Positions 32,258-43,386 of a stretch of DNA of 64,000 nucleotides are shown here, one piece after another. The stretch's first letter is position 1, and every line of letters starts with the position of its first letter. A program made the position numbers and the translations under genes. Source of the stretch: Cerasicoccus maritimus (GTDB lineage Bacteria; Verrucomicrobiota; Verrucomicrobiia; Opitutales; Cerasicoccaceae); contig JAVDPD010000009.1 of NCBI GenBank assembly GCA_031296935.1, forward strand, positions 62,001 through 126,000, written 5' to 3'. Under the pieces are notes generated by a model, which made no database searches, had not been told where the DNA came from, and was given only the letters and a program-made list of their open reading frames with translations.

Positions 32258-33175
32258 ATGACATTCCAAACATTGCTTCGCAGGGTGACGCTGCTGCTCG
32301 CCGTGGCGTTGATGAGCACGAGCTGCCTCCAGGCTCAGAACCAGGTGGGGACGTATCTGTTCGCGCTCGACAAGCAGGGCTACGCCACAAGCTACCTGTT
32401 TGGAACGATCCACCTGCCGGACAAACGCGTGACGCAGCTGCCAGAAATGGTGTTGGAGAAGTTTCGGGCAGCCGATGGCGTTTTTACGGAAATCCCGATG
32501 GAGCCGGAAATGATGCTCGGCGCCGCGCAGGCCATGATGCTCACCGACGGCCGCTCGCTGGAGGATATTTTGCCCGCGGAAACGCTGGAGGGCTTTGAAC
32601 GCGAGCTGCACGCGATCCACCCGGAGTTCAGCGCGACGCCCTACATGCGCCTGAAAGTTTGGGCCGCCGCGACAATGCTGCTGACGCTCGAAACGCAGAT
32701 GAAAAATCCCGGGCTCAATGCCATGGACCTCGCGCTTTACTCGGGCGCGAAAGAGGCGGGCAAGCGCGTGGGCGGCATTGAAAACCCAGAAGAACAGCTG
32801 GCGTTGTTTGAGGCCTTTAGCGAGGCCGAGCAAATCGAGCTCATGGACTCCATGCTGGGCTACATGAAGGAAATTCGCGAAGCAGGCGGCAGCTACACCG
32901 ATGATCTGGTGGAGGCTTACCTGAGCGGCGACCTGCAAAAAATCGAGGAAATGATGGCCTCCTACGAAATGGGAGACAGTGCCCTACAGCAAAAATTTGA
33001 GAAGCTGTTCATCACCGATCGCAACGAGTTGATGGCGAAACGCATCGAAATGCGCCTACAGGCCAACCCGTCGAAGTCTTACTTTTTCGCAATTGGCGCG
33101 GCGCATCTTTATGGGACCAACGGGGTGCCGAAGCTGCTCAAAGACGCTGGTTTTGAGATTTCCCGGGTGCAGTAA
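32258..33175 (+). CDS. TraB/GumN family protein
   Basis: The 305-residue protein has a signal peptide with a possible lipobox-like LMSTSC (residues 18-23). It carries the two family motifs: TSYLFGTIHLPD (GxxH, about residue 47) and, near the C-terminus, YFFAIGAAHLYGTNGVPKLL. The TraB/PrgY/GumN (TIKI-like) fold is thought to be a metal-dependent protease. Both 'GxxH' motifs are intact, so it may be active in the periplasm. The upstream 157-bp gap separates it from divergent argH and contains an imperfect inverted repeat (around 32130 and 32225). Confidence 0.88.
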   Translation: MTFQTLLRRVTLLLAVALMSTSCLQAQNQVGTYLFALDKQGYATSYLFGTIHLPDKRVTQLPEMVLEKFRAADGVFTEIPMEPEMMLGAAQAMMLTDGRSLEDILPAETLEGFERELHAIHPEFSATPYMRLKVWAAATMLLTLETQMKNPGLNAMDLALYSGAKEAGKRVGGIENPEEQLALFEAFSEAEQIELMDSMLGYMKEIREAGGSYTDDLVEAYLSGDLQKIEEMMASYEMGDSALQQKFEKLFITDRNELMAKRIEMRLQANPSKSYFFAIGAAHLYGTNGVPKLLKDAGFEISRVQ

Positions 33176-33324
33176 TTTACCCTTCACTTCCGGAATGCAA
33201 CTTGCGAAGATAGGCCTCTAAATGCTGTTTTGCACACTAACCGCGCGGTCTCGCGCCCAAACCACGATGCGTCGCCAGAGTCCGCTGCCGGGCTAGGCAT
33301 GTGCCGGGGGGAACATTTGCTATC

Positions 33325-34674
33325 ATGAAAATTCTGGTGGTTGGCGCCGGCGAGGTCGGTCGTTATCTCTGTGAAACGCTTAGCCTAACCGGTCACGATG
33401 TAACCGTGATCGAGAGCGACCCCGATATTGCCCAGGAGGTGGATGAGTCGCTCGACGTGCGGGTGGTGGAAGATCACGGTGCCTCGGCGGCCGTCCTCAA
33501 AAAGAGCGGCGCTGGCACTTGTCACTTTTTCCTGGCGATGACCAGCGATGACCGCACGAACCTCATTGCCTGTTCGCTGGCTAAGGCGCTCGGCGCGAAG
33601 ACAACTATTGCGCGCATCCACGACCAGACCTACAGCGACAACTCTATCGTCAATTATCAGATCCATTTTGGCATCGACTTTTTGCTCAACCCCGAGGCGC
33701 TCTCGGCGGTAGAGCTGGCGAAGTCGATCCGCAACCCCAGTCGCGTGGCGGTGGAGAATTTTGCCCGTGGCGAGATTGAGGTGCAGCAGATCCGCATCAG
33801 TCCGAAGTCCAAGCTCAACGGCAAGCAGCTCAAAGATGTGCGCCTGCCTACTGGGGTCCGCATCGGCTTGATTCAGGATGGCGACAGCTCCGAGGTGCCG
33901 ACCGCAGACAGCGTCTTGCAAATGGAGCAATGCGTGACGCTCGTTGGCCCGCCTGAAGCACTCGGCCAGACCAAGGAGCAACTCTCGCCTGAGAAGAAGA
34001 CCGAGCTGCTGCGCATTGTTCTCTTTGGCGGTTCGGAAACGGCGATTGCGCTGGTGCGTCTGTTAAAAAATCCGCGCTTTAAAATCCGCCTGATCGAGCA
34101 GGATATGAAGATGTGCCAAAGCCTTGCCGAGCGCTTTCCGCACATCACCGTTATCCATGGCACGGCCACTTCGCTGCGATTGATGGAAGAAGAGCAGGTC
34201 GGCGCGGCGGATTATTTTGTGGCCTGCACCAAAGACGATGAAGACAACATCATGACGTGCCTCCAGGCGCGCCAACTCGGCGCCAAGCATGTGCAACTCG
34301 TCATCAACAAGCCCGACTACGAAGAAATCCTTGATACCCTGCGCACGACACTTGGTGTTGAGCTGGCCGTGGCGCCGCGCCAGGCAACGGTGGCCGAGAT
34401 CATGCGCTACATTTCCACCGAGCCCTTTACCGAACTCGCCAGCCTGCCCGAAGGACCCGCGAAAATTTTGGAAATCCGGGTGTCGCCAGACAGTCCGGTC
34501 ATCAACAAAACGATTCGCGAAATCTCTTTCCCGAAGGGCGCGGTGATCGTGGTGCTGTTGCATAAATTCCAGGCCAAGGTGCCAGGCGCCGATGACAGAA
34601 TTCTCTCCGGCGACCGCGTGGTGGTCGTCGTGCGCGAAGATCGCGAAAAAGAACTCATCAAGTTGCTGACGTGA
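33325..34674 (+). CDS. trkA: Trk potassium uptake protein TrkA
   Basis: From ATG 33325 the 449-residue protein has two Rossmann-like RCK halves: MKILVVGAGEVGRYLCETLS and, at about 225, LRIVLFGGSETAIALVRLLK. Each is followed by a TrkA-C domain (QIRISPKSKLNGKQLKDVRL; EIRVSPDSPVINKTIREISF). The first half keeps the GxGxxG dinucleotide-binding motif, whereas the second is degenerate (FGGSETA). TrkA is the cytoplasmic NAD(H)-gating subunit of the K+ transporter. An in-frame GTG at 33301 is disregarded. The stop overlaps the trkH start (GTGA), so the pair is translationally coupled. Confidence 0.96.
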   Translation: MKILVVGAGEVGRYLCETLSLTGHDVTVIESDPDIAQEVDESLDVRVVEDHGASAAVLKKSGAGTCHFFLAMTSDDRTNLIACSLAKALGAKTTIARIHDQTYSDNSIVNYQIHFGIDFLLNPEALSAVELAKSIRNPSRVAVENFARGEIEVQQIRISPKSKLNGKQLKDVRLPTGVRIGLIQDGDSSEVPTADSVLQMEQCVTLVGPPEALGQTKEQLSPEKKTELLRIVLFGGSETAIALVRLLKNPRFKIRLIEQDMKMCQSLAERFPHITVIHGTATSLRLMEEEQVGAADYFVACTKDDEDNIMTCLQARQLGAKHVQLVINKPDYEEILDTLRTTLGVELAVAPRQATVAEIMRYISTEPFTELASLPEGPAKILEIRVSPDSPVINKTIREISFPKGAVIVVLLHKFQAKVPGADDRILSGDRVVVVVREDREKELIKLLT

Positions 34675-36146
34675 ACTATCCGATCATCGCCAAATTGCTC
34701 AGCGTGATCATGTCGACCGTGGCGCTGGCTTTCCTCGCGAGTTTTCTCGTGGGAGAGTTCTTCTATGGCGAGCTTGATAAATTGGCGCGCGAGGAGTGGC
34801 TGATTAGCATTAGCATTGCGCTGGTGCTGGCCATCGTACTCGCCTTCCTGGGGCGCAAGGCGAAGCCGAAAATGTTTCGCAAGGAAGCACTCGCCACCAT
34901 CGGCCTTGGCTGGATTCTAGCCAGTGTCGTTGGCGCGATTCCCTACTACCTGATCATGCCGGATAGTTCGTTTGCCGACGGTATTTTTGAGTCTGCTTCT
35001 GGCCTTACGACGACAGGTGCCTCGGTGTTTGGCGACTTGAATGTCTTTCCGCGCGGCCTGCTTTTTTGGCGTTGTTTAAGCCAATGGATTGGCGGTCTGG
35101 GCGTCGTGGTGTTCTTCGTGGCGATTTTGTCCTTCCTGGGCGCGGGCGCCAAAATTTTGTATTCCAACGAATCCAGCGCCGCATCGACGGACATCGAGTC
35201 GGGCCGCATTCAGCAGGGCGTTATCCACATTGCCTACCTTTACCTTGGGCTTTCTGTCGCCTGCATGCTCACCTATAAAGTGCTGGGCATGGGCTGGTAC
35301 GATGCGATTTGCCACATGTTCGCCACGCTCTCCACTGGCGGCTTCGGCGTGTATAACTCCAGCTTGGGTGCCTTCCAAAGCCCGTGGATTCAATGGGCGG
35401 TCATCGTGTTTATGGCCCTTGGCGGCACCAGCTTTTTCTTCCTGCTGCGCGTGTTGCAAGGGCGGCTGCGTTCGTTGACGGAGAACACCGAAGTCATCGC
35501 TTATTACGTCATCATTTTAATTTCCACGTTCCTGCTCACGGCCATGTTGATGACCGAGCTCGGGCAAGCCGACCAGTTCGAACCCTCGCTCCGCGCAGCG
35601 GCGTTTCAGACGGTTTCCATCATGACCACGACTGGTTTTTCCACGGTCGACTTCCAGCAATGGCTGCCCGTGGGCCACATCATCCTGCTCATCCTGATGG
35701 TGATCGGTGGCTGCTCCGGTTCGACTGGTGGCGGCGCTAAAGTGGTGCGCATTGTAGTGGCCTTCAAGGTCTGCCGACTACAGATTGAGAAAGCCTACCG
35801 CACCCGTGTCGTGCGCCCGTTGCACATGAATGGCAAGGTCCTCGACAAGGACGACCAGGACAGCATCATTACGTGGCTGTTGATGCTCTTCCTCGTGCTC
35901 GCAGCGGGTATCATGATTATTGCGCTGCTGGAACACCGCCTTGGCTTCACGGCGCAGGTCACATCCGTGTTCGCCTGTCTTTTTAACATCGGTCCCGGCT
36001 TGGCGGAAGTCGGCCCCGCGCAAAATTACGCCTTCCTGCGCGAGCCGACGAAGCTCGTGCTCAGTCTGCTGATGATCCTCGGCCGCCTCGAGCTCTACGC
36101 CGTGCTCGTTCTCTTCTCACCCGCGCTCTGGCGGCGCTTCAGCTAA
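34671..36146 (+). CDS. trkH: Trk potassium transporter membrane subunit TrkH
   Basis: The 491-residue protein has about ten to twelve helices in the four-fold M1-P-M2 arrangement. Pore-loop segments include FESASGLTTTGASVFGDL, FATLSTGGFGVYNSSLG, QTVSIMTTTGFSTVDFQQW and a Gly-rich GGCSGSTGGGAKVVRI loop. It conducts K+ into the cell under TrkA control. The start is GTG 34671, overlapping the trkA stop by four bases. Nothing resembling a terminator follows in the AT-rich 36147-36190. Confidence 0.95.
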   Translation: MNYPIIAKLLSVIMSTVALAFLASFLVGEFFYGELDKLAREEWLISISIALVLAIVLAFLGRKAKPKMFRKEALATIGLGWILASVVGAIPYYLIMPDSSFADGIFESASGLTTTGASVFGDLNVFPRGLLFWRCLSQWIGGLGVVVFFVAILSFLGAGAKILYSNESSAASTDIESGRIQQGVIHIAYLYLGLSVACMLTYKVLGMGWYDAICHMFATLSTGGFGVYNSSLGAFQSPWIQWAVIVFMALGGTSFFFLLRVLQGRLRSLTENTEVIAYYVIILISTFLLTAMLMTELGQADQFEPSLRAAAFQTVSIMTTTGFSTVDFQQWLPVGHIILLILMVIGGCSGSTGGGAKVVRIVVAFKVCRLQIEKAYRTRVVRPLHMNGKVLDKDDQDSIITWLLMLFLVLAAGIMIIALLEHRLGFTAQVTSVFACLFNIGPGLAEVGPAQNYAFLREPTKLVLSLLMILGRLELYAVLVLFSPALWRRFS

Positions 36147-36250
36147 TTCGCATCTTAAAACGTAACTCTTAACACTTTAAACCTTCACCTCTCATCTACC
36201 ACACCACCGACAGAAACGGCCTGACCGAGCTGAACCCAACCCCCGCGCGC

Positions 36251-36511
36251 ATGCGGGAGATTTTGCGTTCGCTTAAGGATGCTGATGCAGACGATTCGGC
36301 GCCGGAGGTTTGGCTGACGCACTTGGAAACCGGATGGACGCTATCCGTCTATCCAAGTGGCCTGATTCAGCTCGAAGCCGACGATAAAAAACAGCCACTG
36401 CGAGAGATGAGTAATGTGGAGCTGGACCACGTGCTCGACCTGTGGGAAATCCTGGCAGAGGGCGACGCCAAGCGCCTGCTGCGCGCGAACTGGCGTGAGG
36501 TGGAAAGATAA
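36251..36511 (+). CDS. Small conserved-looking protein, start uncertain
   Basis: From ATG 36251 it encodes 86 residues (MREILRSLKDADADDSAPEV, WLTHLETGWTLSVYPSGLI...), a small soluble alpha+beta protein of unknown family. The same frame is open upstream to a TAA near 36170 and reads LIYHTTDRNGLTELNPTPAR directly before the ATG, which looks like real protein. No ATG, GTG or TTG exists in that part. An ATC at 36194 could be a rare start, as in infC, or the 5' end may be damaged. It ends 11 nt before the tsaB-like gene, so the two are probably co-transcribed. Confidence 0.6.
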   Translation: MREILRSLKDADADDSAPEVWLTHLETGWTLSVYPSGLIQLEADDKKQPLREMSNVELDHVLDLWEILAEGDAKRLLRANWREVER

Positions 36512-36522
36512 ATTTGCCGCCC

Positions 36523-37173
36523 ATGACTCTGCCTGAACAGCCTTTGCTTGTGATCGATGCCGCCTCGCCGCGCTGCTTCGTGGGTATCTGGCAAAGCGGC
36601 GCATGGCTCGCCAATGCTTCGCCGGAGACGCCGGCGCTGGAAGGACTTTTTGCGGGCGTGGAGCAGATACTTTGCGATGCAAAGCTTACGCTGGCTGACC
36701 TCGGAGGCTTTGTGCATGCCGAAGGCCCGGGTTCGATTTTAGGCATTCGTTTATCGGCTATGGCGATTCGCACTTGGCGCACCTTGCCAGCCTATGCGGA
36801 CAAGCCTGTCTGGGCCTACGGCAGTTTGCAGTTTGTCGCGGCCGCCTATCAAGCTGCGCATGGCGGAGCGCCGGTGAATGCAATTTCCGAATTCCGCCAC
36901 GGACGTTGGAATCTGCTCACCGCTGGCGCTGAAACGGTGATTGCCGTCGAGGACGCCGCGCTGGCCGATGTGCCCGAGCCGCTGATTTATTTCCGTCAGC
37001 GCAAGAGCTGGAAACCCGCGCCAAGCCACGCGCAGGAGTGGGCCCCGCAGATGGCGGATTGCGCGCCGGTGCTGACCACGCCTGGGCTGCTGCGCCCCAT
37101 CGATGCGCCAGATGTGTTCATTGCCGAAGAAGCTGTTTTCCAAAAATGGTCCGCCGAGCGGCACCGTGGTTAG
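36523..37173 (+). CDS. TsaB-like protein (tRNA t6A modification)
   Basis: The 216-residue protein starts LPEQPLLVIDAASPRCFVGI and has HAEGPGSILGIRLSAMAIRT, equivalent to the 'GPGSFTGLRIG' block of TsaB. TsaB is the ASKHA-fold partner of TsaD in making threonylcarbamoyladenosine at tRNA position 37. The sequence is divergent (SILGIR instead of SFTGLR), so the call is TsaB-like rather than certain. ATG 36523 is chosen over TTG 36514. The gene sits between the small unknown gene and ligA. Confidence 0.75.
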   Translation: MTLPEQPLLVIDAASPRCFVGIWQSGAWLANASPETPALEGLFAGVEQILCDAKLTLADLGGFVHAEGPGSILGIRLSAMAIRTWRTLPAYADKPVWAYGSLQFVAAAYQAAHGGAPVNAISEFRHGRWNLLTAGAETVIAVEDAALADVPEPLIYFRQRKSWKPAPSHAQEWAPQMADCAPVLTTPGLLRPIDAPDVFIAEEAVFQKWSAERHRG

Positions 37174-37189
37174 GATCGGGAGAAATTAA

Positions 37190-39256
<2,067 letters not shown>

Positions 39257-39320
39257 TGGATACGTAAGTGCTCGCTGAATCAGGTCTTTCAACCTAAAAT
39301 CAACCCAGGATACGGGGGAT

Positions 39321-39345
39321 TTAACCGGAAGATCGGAAAGAACGG
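39321..39345. repeat. Dispersed 25-mer, inverted partner at 44535-44559
   Basis: This 25-mer (starts TTAACCGGAAGATCG) occurs in reverse complement at 44535-44559 with one difference. Its right part also forms a local inverted repeat (GAACGG / CCGTTC around 39340 and 39373). It lies between ligA and the porin gene. Confidence 0.6.
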
Positions 39346-39502
39346 TAAGCAGCGAGAAACTTTCCGTTCTCCCTGTTTGAAAACTAATAACTGAAGGGCT
39401 ATTGATTAGTTTCGCTGATCTGATGGGGTAGCTTTCCTACAAGTTGTAGAATAAGAAAAAGTTAACTTTAAGTGGCGCACGATAAGCTTAGTTTTTTGCG
39501 TC

Positions 39503-40885
39503 ATGGGAAATTGGCGAATCTTTACAACAGTCATGCTCGGGCTCATTTCGCTGGGCGCTGCTGGTCGCCTGTCTGCGGATGGGGGCGAGGGCGTCAGTGC
39601 TAAAGAAATGGCAGAGTTGCGCGCCATGCTGGAGGCGCAGCAGCAGATCATTGGCGAACTCAAGAATGAAGTCACGACGTTAAGGGGTGAGTTGAAAACC
39701 GTGCGCGAAGGCTACGTGGCGATGGACGCACCGACTAACCCGAGTGCGGAAGCCATTGCCAATGAGCAACTCCTCGTGCCAAAAGCAGAGCCGGTCGTCG
39801 ATCCGGCATTGAGCTTTAAGCACAAGGATTGGCGCTTCGAGGTCTACGGCTTCGTCAAGGCCGACATTGCCTACGATACCCATCGTGTGTTCAACGGCGA
39901 TTTCGTGCGCTACGTATACCCCGAAGAGCCCAATAGCGATAGCCAGCTGAGCCTTACCGCGCGCGAAACCCGCCTGGGCCTCAAGATTCATGGCCCCGAG
40001 TGGGATGGTTGGACGCCTGGAGCCCGCGTCGAAACCGATTTTTATGGGAACTACAGCAGCTCGACACCTGTGCTGCGCATGCGCCTGGCCTATGCCGAAA
40101 TGACCGACGGCACGTGGACCGTTCGCGCCGGGCAGGACTGGGATGCAATTACCGTCGCCCTGCCGCGCACGGTCAACTGCGGCTCCTTCGCCTACCAGGG
40201 TGCCTTGTGGTCGCGCCGTCCGCTGCTCAAGGGCATTTACGAAGGCGAAGTTGGCCCCGGCAATTTAAAGGTCACCGGCGCCATCGCGGCGGCGGTTAGC
40301 GGCGACATCGATGGCGGCGGCACGCCCGACGGCAAGGACTCCGGCATCCCCAATACCGAGCTCGCCATTGCTTACGACATCGATTTGGCCAAGGACTTAA
40401 CTCTCACCACCGCCGTCAGTGGCATGTATGGCCAGGAAGCGTTCGATAAGGCCGGCGTTGGCGAAGTTGACTACGATGCTTACGTGGGCATGTTCACGGG
40501 CATCCTCGATTGGAAGGGTCACGCCAAACTTCTCGGCGCGATTTGGTCGGGTACGGATTTGGGCAGCTTCAATGGCGGCGTCGGCCAAACGGTCAATCTC
40601 GCCAAGGGCACGACGGTCGATGCCTGGGGTGGCTGGGTGCAGCTCCAAACGTTCCCCTGGGAAGACCTCAATTGGAACATCGGCTTCGGCTACGATGACC
40701 CCAACGACGCCGATCTCAGTGCCGGCATGCGTCGCTTTAACAGCACCGCGACTACCTCGGTCTATTACAAGCTCACGCCCTACCTGACCATCGCCGGCGA
40801 ATACAGCTACCTGATGACCGGCTACCAGGGCAGCTCCACCGCCGACAGCCAACGCATCCAAGGCTCCGTCATCGTCGAATTCTAA
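39503..40885 (+). CDS. Outer-membrane porin, DcaP-like
   Basis: The 460-residue protein has a signal peptide (up to about residue 25) and a predicted N-terminal coiled coil (AELRAMLEAQQQIIGELKNE, VTTLRGELKTVREG) of the DcaP trimer type. A beta-barrel follows, starting at WRFEVYGFVKADIAYD, with alternating aromatic/polar strands and a C-terminal Phe (GSVIVEF) for BAM recognition. DcaP-type porins take up anionic solutes such as dicarboxylates. The exact substrate is unknown. It is monocistronic, followed directly by a cluster of dispersed repeats. Confidence 0.85.
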   Translation: MGNWRIFTTVMLGLISLGAAGRLSADGGEGVSAKEMAELRAMLEAQQQIIGELKNEVTTLRGELKTVREGYVAMDAPTNPSAEAIANEQLLVPKAEPVVDPALSFKHKDWRFEVYGFVKADIAYDTHRVFNGDFVRYVYPEEPNSDSQLSLTARETRLGLKIHGPEWDGWTPGARVETDFYGNYSSSTPVLRMRLAYAEMTDGTWTVRAGQDWDAITVALPRTVNCGSFAYQGALWSRRPLLKGIYEGEVGPGNLKVTGAIAAAVSGDIDGGGTPDGKDSGIPNTELAIAYDIDLAKDLTLTTAVSGMYGQEAFDKAGVGEVDYDAYVGMFTGILDWKGHAKLLGAIWSGTDLGSFNGGVGQTVNLAKGTTVDAWGGWVQLQTFPWEDLNWNIGFGYDDPNDADLSAGMRRFNSTATTSVYYKLTPYLTIAGEYSYLMTGYQGSSTADSQRIQGSVIVEF

Positions 40886-41093
40886 GCAGCGTCCCGCTGC
40901 ACCGGCGGATGCTACACACCCCAGCGTCCCGCTGCACCGTCAGATGCATTGCATCCCAGCGTCCCGCTGGACCGTCGGATGCGTTGCATCCGGATTGGCG
41001 CACAGCGCCAATGGCCAATCGAGCTGGCAACGTGCCGTTGCATCCAGCTATTTGCCCATTGGCAATTGGCTGATCCAACTGGCTTAGGTGGCG
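40886..41093 (-). repeat. Family B repeat, inverted copy with three tandem units
   Basis: Three units beginning CAGCGTCCCGCTG (near 40889, 40922 and 40957), each followed by CACCG/GACCGTC and GGATGC-type sequence. They are followed by GGCAACGTGCCGTTGCATCC at 41026-41045, TTTGCCCATTGGCAA, and CAATTGGCTGATCCAACTGG. It is the reverse complement, in the same module order, of the element at 30603-30702. The AGCG-rich unit is amplified to three copies. It begins at the porin stop codon. Confidence 0.8.
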
Positions 41094-41410
41094 CAGGCGC
41101 GTCCTCGCGCCGCACCCCATCGGAGTGGCAAAGGTGGCGCGGATCGTCTCGATCCGCAGTTTCATCCGCTCACGCAAAAGGTAGGGCGCAGTCTCCAGAC
41201 AAGCCGCCGCGCTGGAGTGGCAAGGTAGAGCCCGTTATCCTTAACGGGCAGTTCCATTAGTAATGTAGCGCAAGCGCGCGAGCCCTACATTCAGACGAGA
41301 TCCCCTGAAGGATGGAATTGGTGCAATGCGCCAAGCTCTGGGTGCAGGGATTCGACAAGCTCACCCCAAGGCGGCACGTTGCCTGCCTATAGGTGATATA
41401 CATAGTCTGC
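41094..41410. other. Intergenic hairpin cluster
   Basis: Several short hairpins follow each other: GGCGCAGGCGCGTCCTCGCGCC (about 41090-41111), CGCGGATCG/CGATCCGC (41139-41157), GCCCGTT/AACGGGC (around 41229-41250) and a GCGCAAGCGCGC-type stem (about 41269-41280). A 'cggcacgttgcctgcc' fragment of family B lies at 41372-41387. These resemble decayed intergenic repeats. No gene is supported. Confidence 0.5.
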
Positions 41411-43021
41411 ATGAGTTCTTGTTGTCCGCGGAAAATCACCACTTGGCTGCGCTGGCTCGGCTGGGCGGCGTTGTGGTTAAACTTTGCAACGCAAAGTATG
41501 GCCGACGGCATGAAGATTCCGCCGGAGGGCGTGCGCGCCTACCCGGACATCCCGTTCCAAGAGGCGTTCATCGCGCACCGCGACGGCGTGGAAACGCTGA
41601 TCATCCAATCGTCGATCGACGGCGAGGGCGCGGAGTTTGGCTGGGTGGTCCCCGTCCCCGCGAAACCGACCAACTTCGAGGCCGTGTCCCCAGGCGTGTT
41701 CGACGTGCTCAAACAGGCCGTCGCGCCACGGGTCAATGTATCGAACGAAGGGCTGGGATTATTGGGCGGGTATGTGTGCTTTGTATTGCTGTTCTTGGGT
41801 GCGCATTTTTTGTGTCCGCCGAAGATGAGAAGCTCACGGCCGGAGGTGCTCGTTTTCTTGTTAGGCATCATCGTATTGCTGGTGATGGTGATGGGCGTTT
41901 CCGCGGGAAGCGCGCGTGGCATTGGGGTATCGGGCGTCGTGGTTGAGCACGAGGCGCAGGTGGGGAGTTATCAGGTGGTCGTGCTGAGCGGAGAAAACGC
42001 GGCGCCGCTGCATCATTGGCTGAAGGAGAATGGCTTTGCCGAGTTGCCGCCTGAGGCCGCGCCGATTGTGGATGATTACCTCCGCGAAGGCTGGGTGTTT
42101 GTGGCGACCAAGTTGCGGCGCGCCACGGACTCGGGCGAGGTGCTCGCGCCACATCCGCTGCGGATGGATTTCCCGGCGGAGCAGGCCGTTTACCCAATGC
42201 GGTTGACGGCGCTCAACGCGGACAAGATGCGCTTGGAGTTGTTTGTCGCGGCTGATGGCACGCCGGTTGCGCCGCGCGAAATGTCGCTGGAAGAGTCGAG
42301 CGCTTTCTTTGGGCCAATTAAAAATAATGAAAGGTATTGGGGTTCCGACGCCCCACCGGTCTTCCGGGCGCGCAACGGTAATACTTCGATTGGTTGGCCA
42401 GAGATGCTTCCACTGCTGTGGAATGGCGTGCAGTTGACACGGCTAAGCGGCGTTTTTGACCGGGAGGCGATGGCTACGGATATCGAGCTGGAGATCGGCC
42501 CCGCTAAATATGTTCGCAAGGTCTACTACTCGCACGAAGCGGCTAGGGACCGTGGCATTCGGTTCGCCGTCATCGCGGGCTCGGCATTGTTTTTGGTCGT
42601 GGCGATTGTTGAGTCTCGCCGCCGCGTGCGCCCGCGTCGCGCACAGGTAAAGGTCTGTCTGTATGGTTGGATTGTAGCGGCGGCTTTGACCTTTGGCGTG
42701 AACTATCTGAGCACGGATATTACCGATGCTGAGGAGCTGCCGCGTAGTTATCATTGGCTTTTACGTGAATACTTCGCCGTGAGTCAGTTGGCTATGTTCG
42801 AAGCTGGTGTGGAGCTCACCAACGAGAATTTGGCGGAGCAATTTCAGACCGTGGCGTTGCCCGCATTGAAGGAAAATAGTTCGGACTACTCTCCCATGCC
42901 GCCCAACGACGCGCGGCCGGGCGGCTACGTCATCGTCGAGGAAAACGGCGAAACGATTGTACGTTTCTTCGATTGGGACGGCTCGCCGATTGACTTGCGG
43001 GCGTCGGATTTTCAACTGTAG
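41411..43021 (+). CDS. DUF2330 family membrane-associated protein
   Basis: The protein has 536 residues from ATG 41411 (GTG 41393 is an alternative). It has a signal/anchor helix (LRWLGWAALWLNFATQSMA) and then the DUF2330 opening IAHRDGVETLIIQSSIDGEG, AEFGWVVPVPAKPTNFE. The second block is EAQVGSYQVVVLSGENAAPL then HHWLKENGF and YLREGWVFVATKL. Unusually, about 60 residues with two membrane helices (residues about 112-165) separate the two blocks, and another pair of helices follows near 380-430. The C-terminal part is soluble. DUF2330 proteins are exported and of unknown function. The DUF167 gene starts 3 nt downstream. Confidence 0.8.
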   Translation: MSSCCPRKITTWLRWLGWAALWLNFATQSMADGMKIPPEGVRAYPDIPFQEAFIAHRDGVETLIIQSSIDGEGAEFGWVVPVPAKPTNFEAVSPGVFDVLKQAVAPRVNVSNEGLGLLGGYVCFVLLFLGAHFLCPPKMRSSRPEVLVFLLGIIVLLVMVMGVSAGSARGIGVSGVVVEHEAQVGSYQVVVLSGENAAPLHHWLKENGFAELPPEAAPIVDDYLREGWVFVATKLRRATDSGEVLAPHPLRMDFPAEQAVYPMRLTALNADKMRLELFVAADGTPVAPREMSLEESSAFFGPIKNNERYWGSDAPPVFRARNGNTSIGWPEMLPLLWNGVQLTRLSGVFDREAMATDIELEIGPAKYVRKVYYSHEAARDRGIRFAVIAGSALFLVVAIVESRRRVRPRRAQVKVCLYGWIVAAALTFGVNYLSTDITDAEELPRSYHWLLREYFAVSQLAMFEAGVELTNENLAEQFQTVALPALKENSSDYSPMPPNDARPGGYVIVEENGETIVRFFDWDGSPIDLRASDFQL

Positions 43022-43024
43022 GGC

Positions 43025-43291
43025 ATGTCCGTCAAAATCGCTATTCTCGCCACGCCCAAGGCGTCCCGCAGCGAAGTCGTGGGCTGGCAGGAGGGGGCGC
43101 TGAAAGTCCGCGTTGCGGCGCCGCCCGTTGACGGCAAAGCCAACGCCGAACTGGTGAAGTTCCTGGCGAAATTCCTCGGCGTGCCCAAGCGCAACATTTG
43201 GCTCGTGAGTGGGGAGGGGAGCCGTCGGAAAGTCGTTGCCGTAGAGGGAATTGAGGAAGCAGCTTTGCGGGCCAAGTTACCCGCCGCGTAG
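43025..43291 (+). CDS. DUF167 (YggU) family protein
   Basis: The 88-residue protein has the YggU pattern: ATPKASRSEVVGWQEGALKV, RVAAPPVDGKANAELVKFLA, KFLGVPKRNIWLVSGEGSRR. YggU-type proteins are small alpha+beta proteins of unknown function, often found near yggT or rdgB/hemW-like genes. It starts 3 nt after the DUF2330 gene, so it is probably co-transcribed. It is followed by an array of palindromes at 43387-43471. Confidence 0.93.
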   Translation: MSVKIAILATPKASRSEVVGWQEGALKVRVAAPPVDGKANAELVKFLAKFLGVPKRNIWLVSGEGSRRKVVAVEGIEEAALRAKLPAA

Positions 43292-43386
43292 TAGTTTTTA
43301 ACCGGGCATGTCCTACCTGAATCCAGGCTGGTTGTGGCTTAAACCCAAGCGGTTGTTAGGCGAACACCTGCCCTTGTGTTAGTGGT

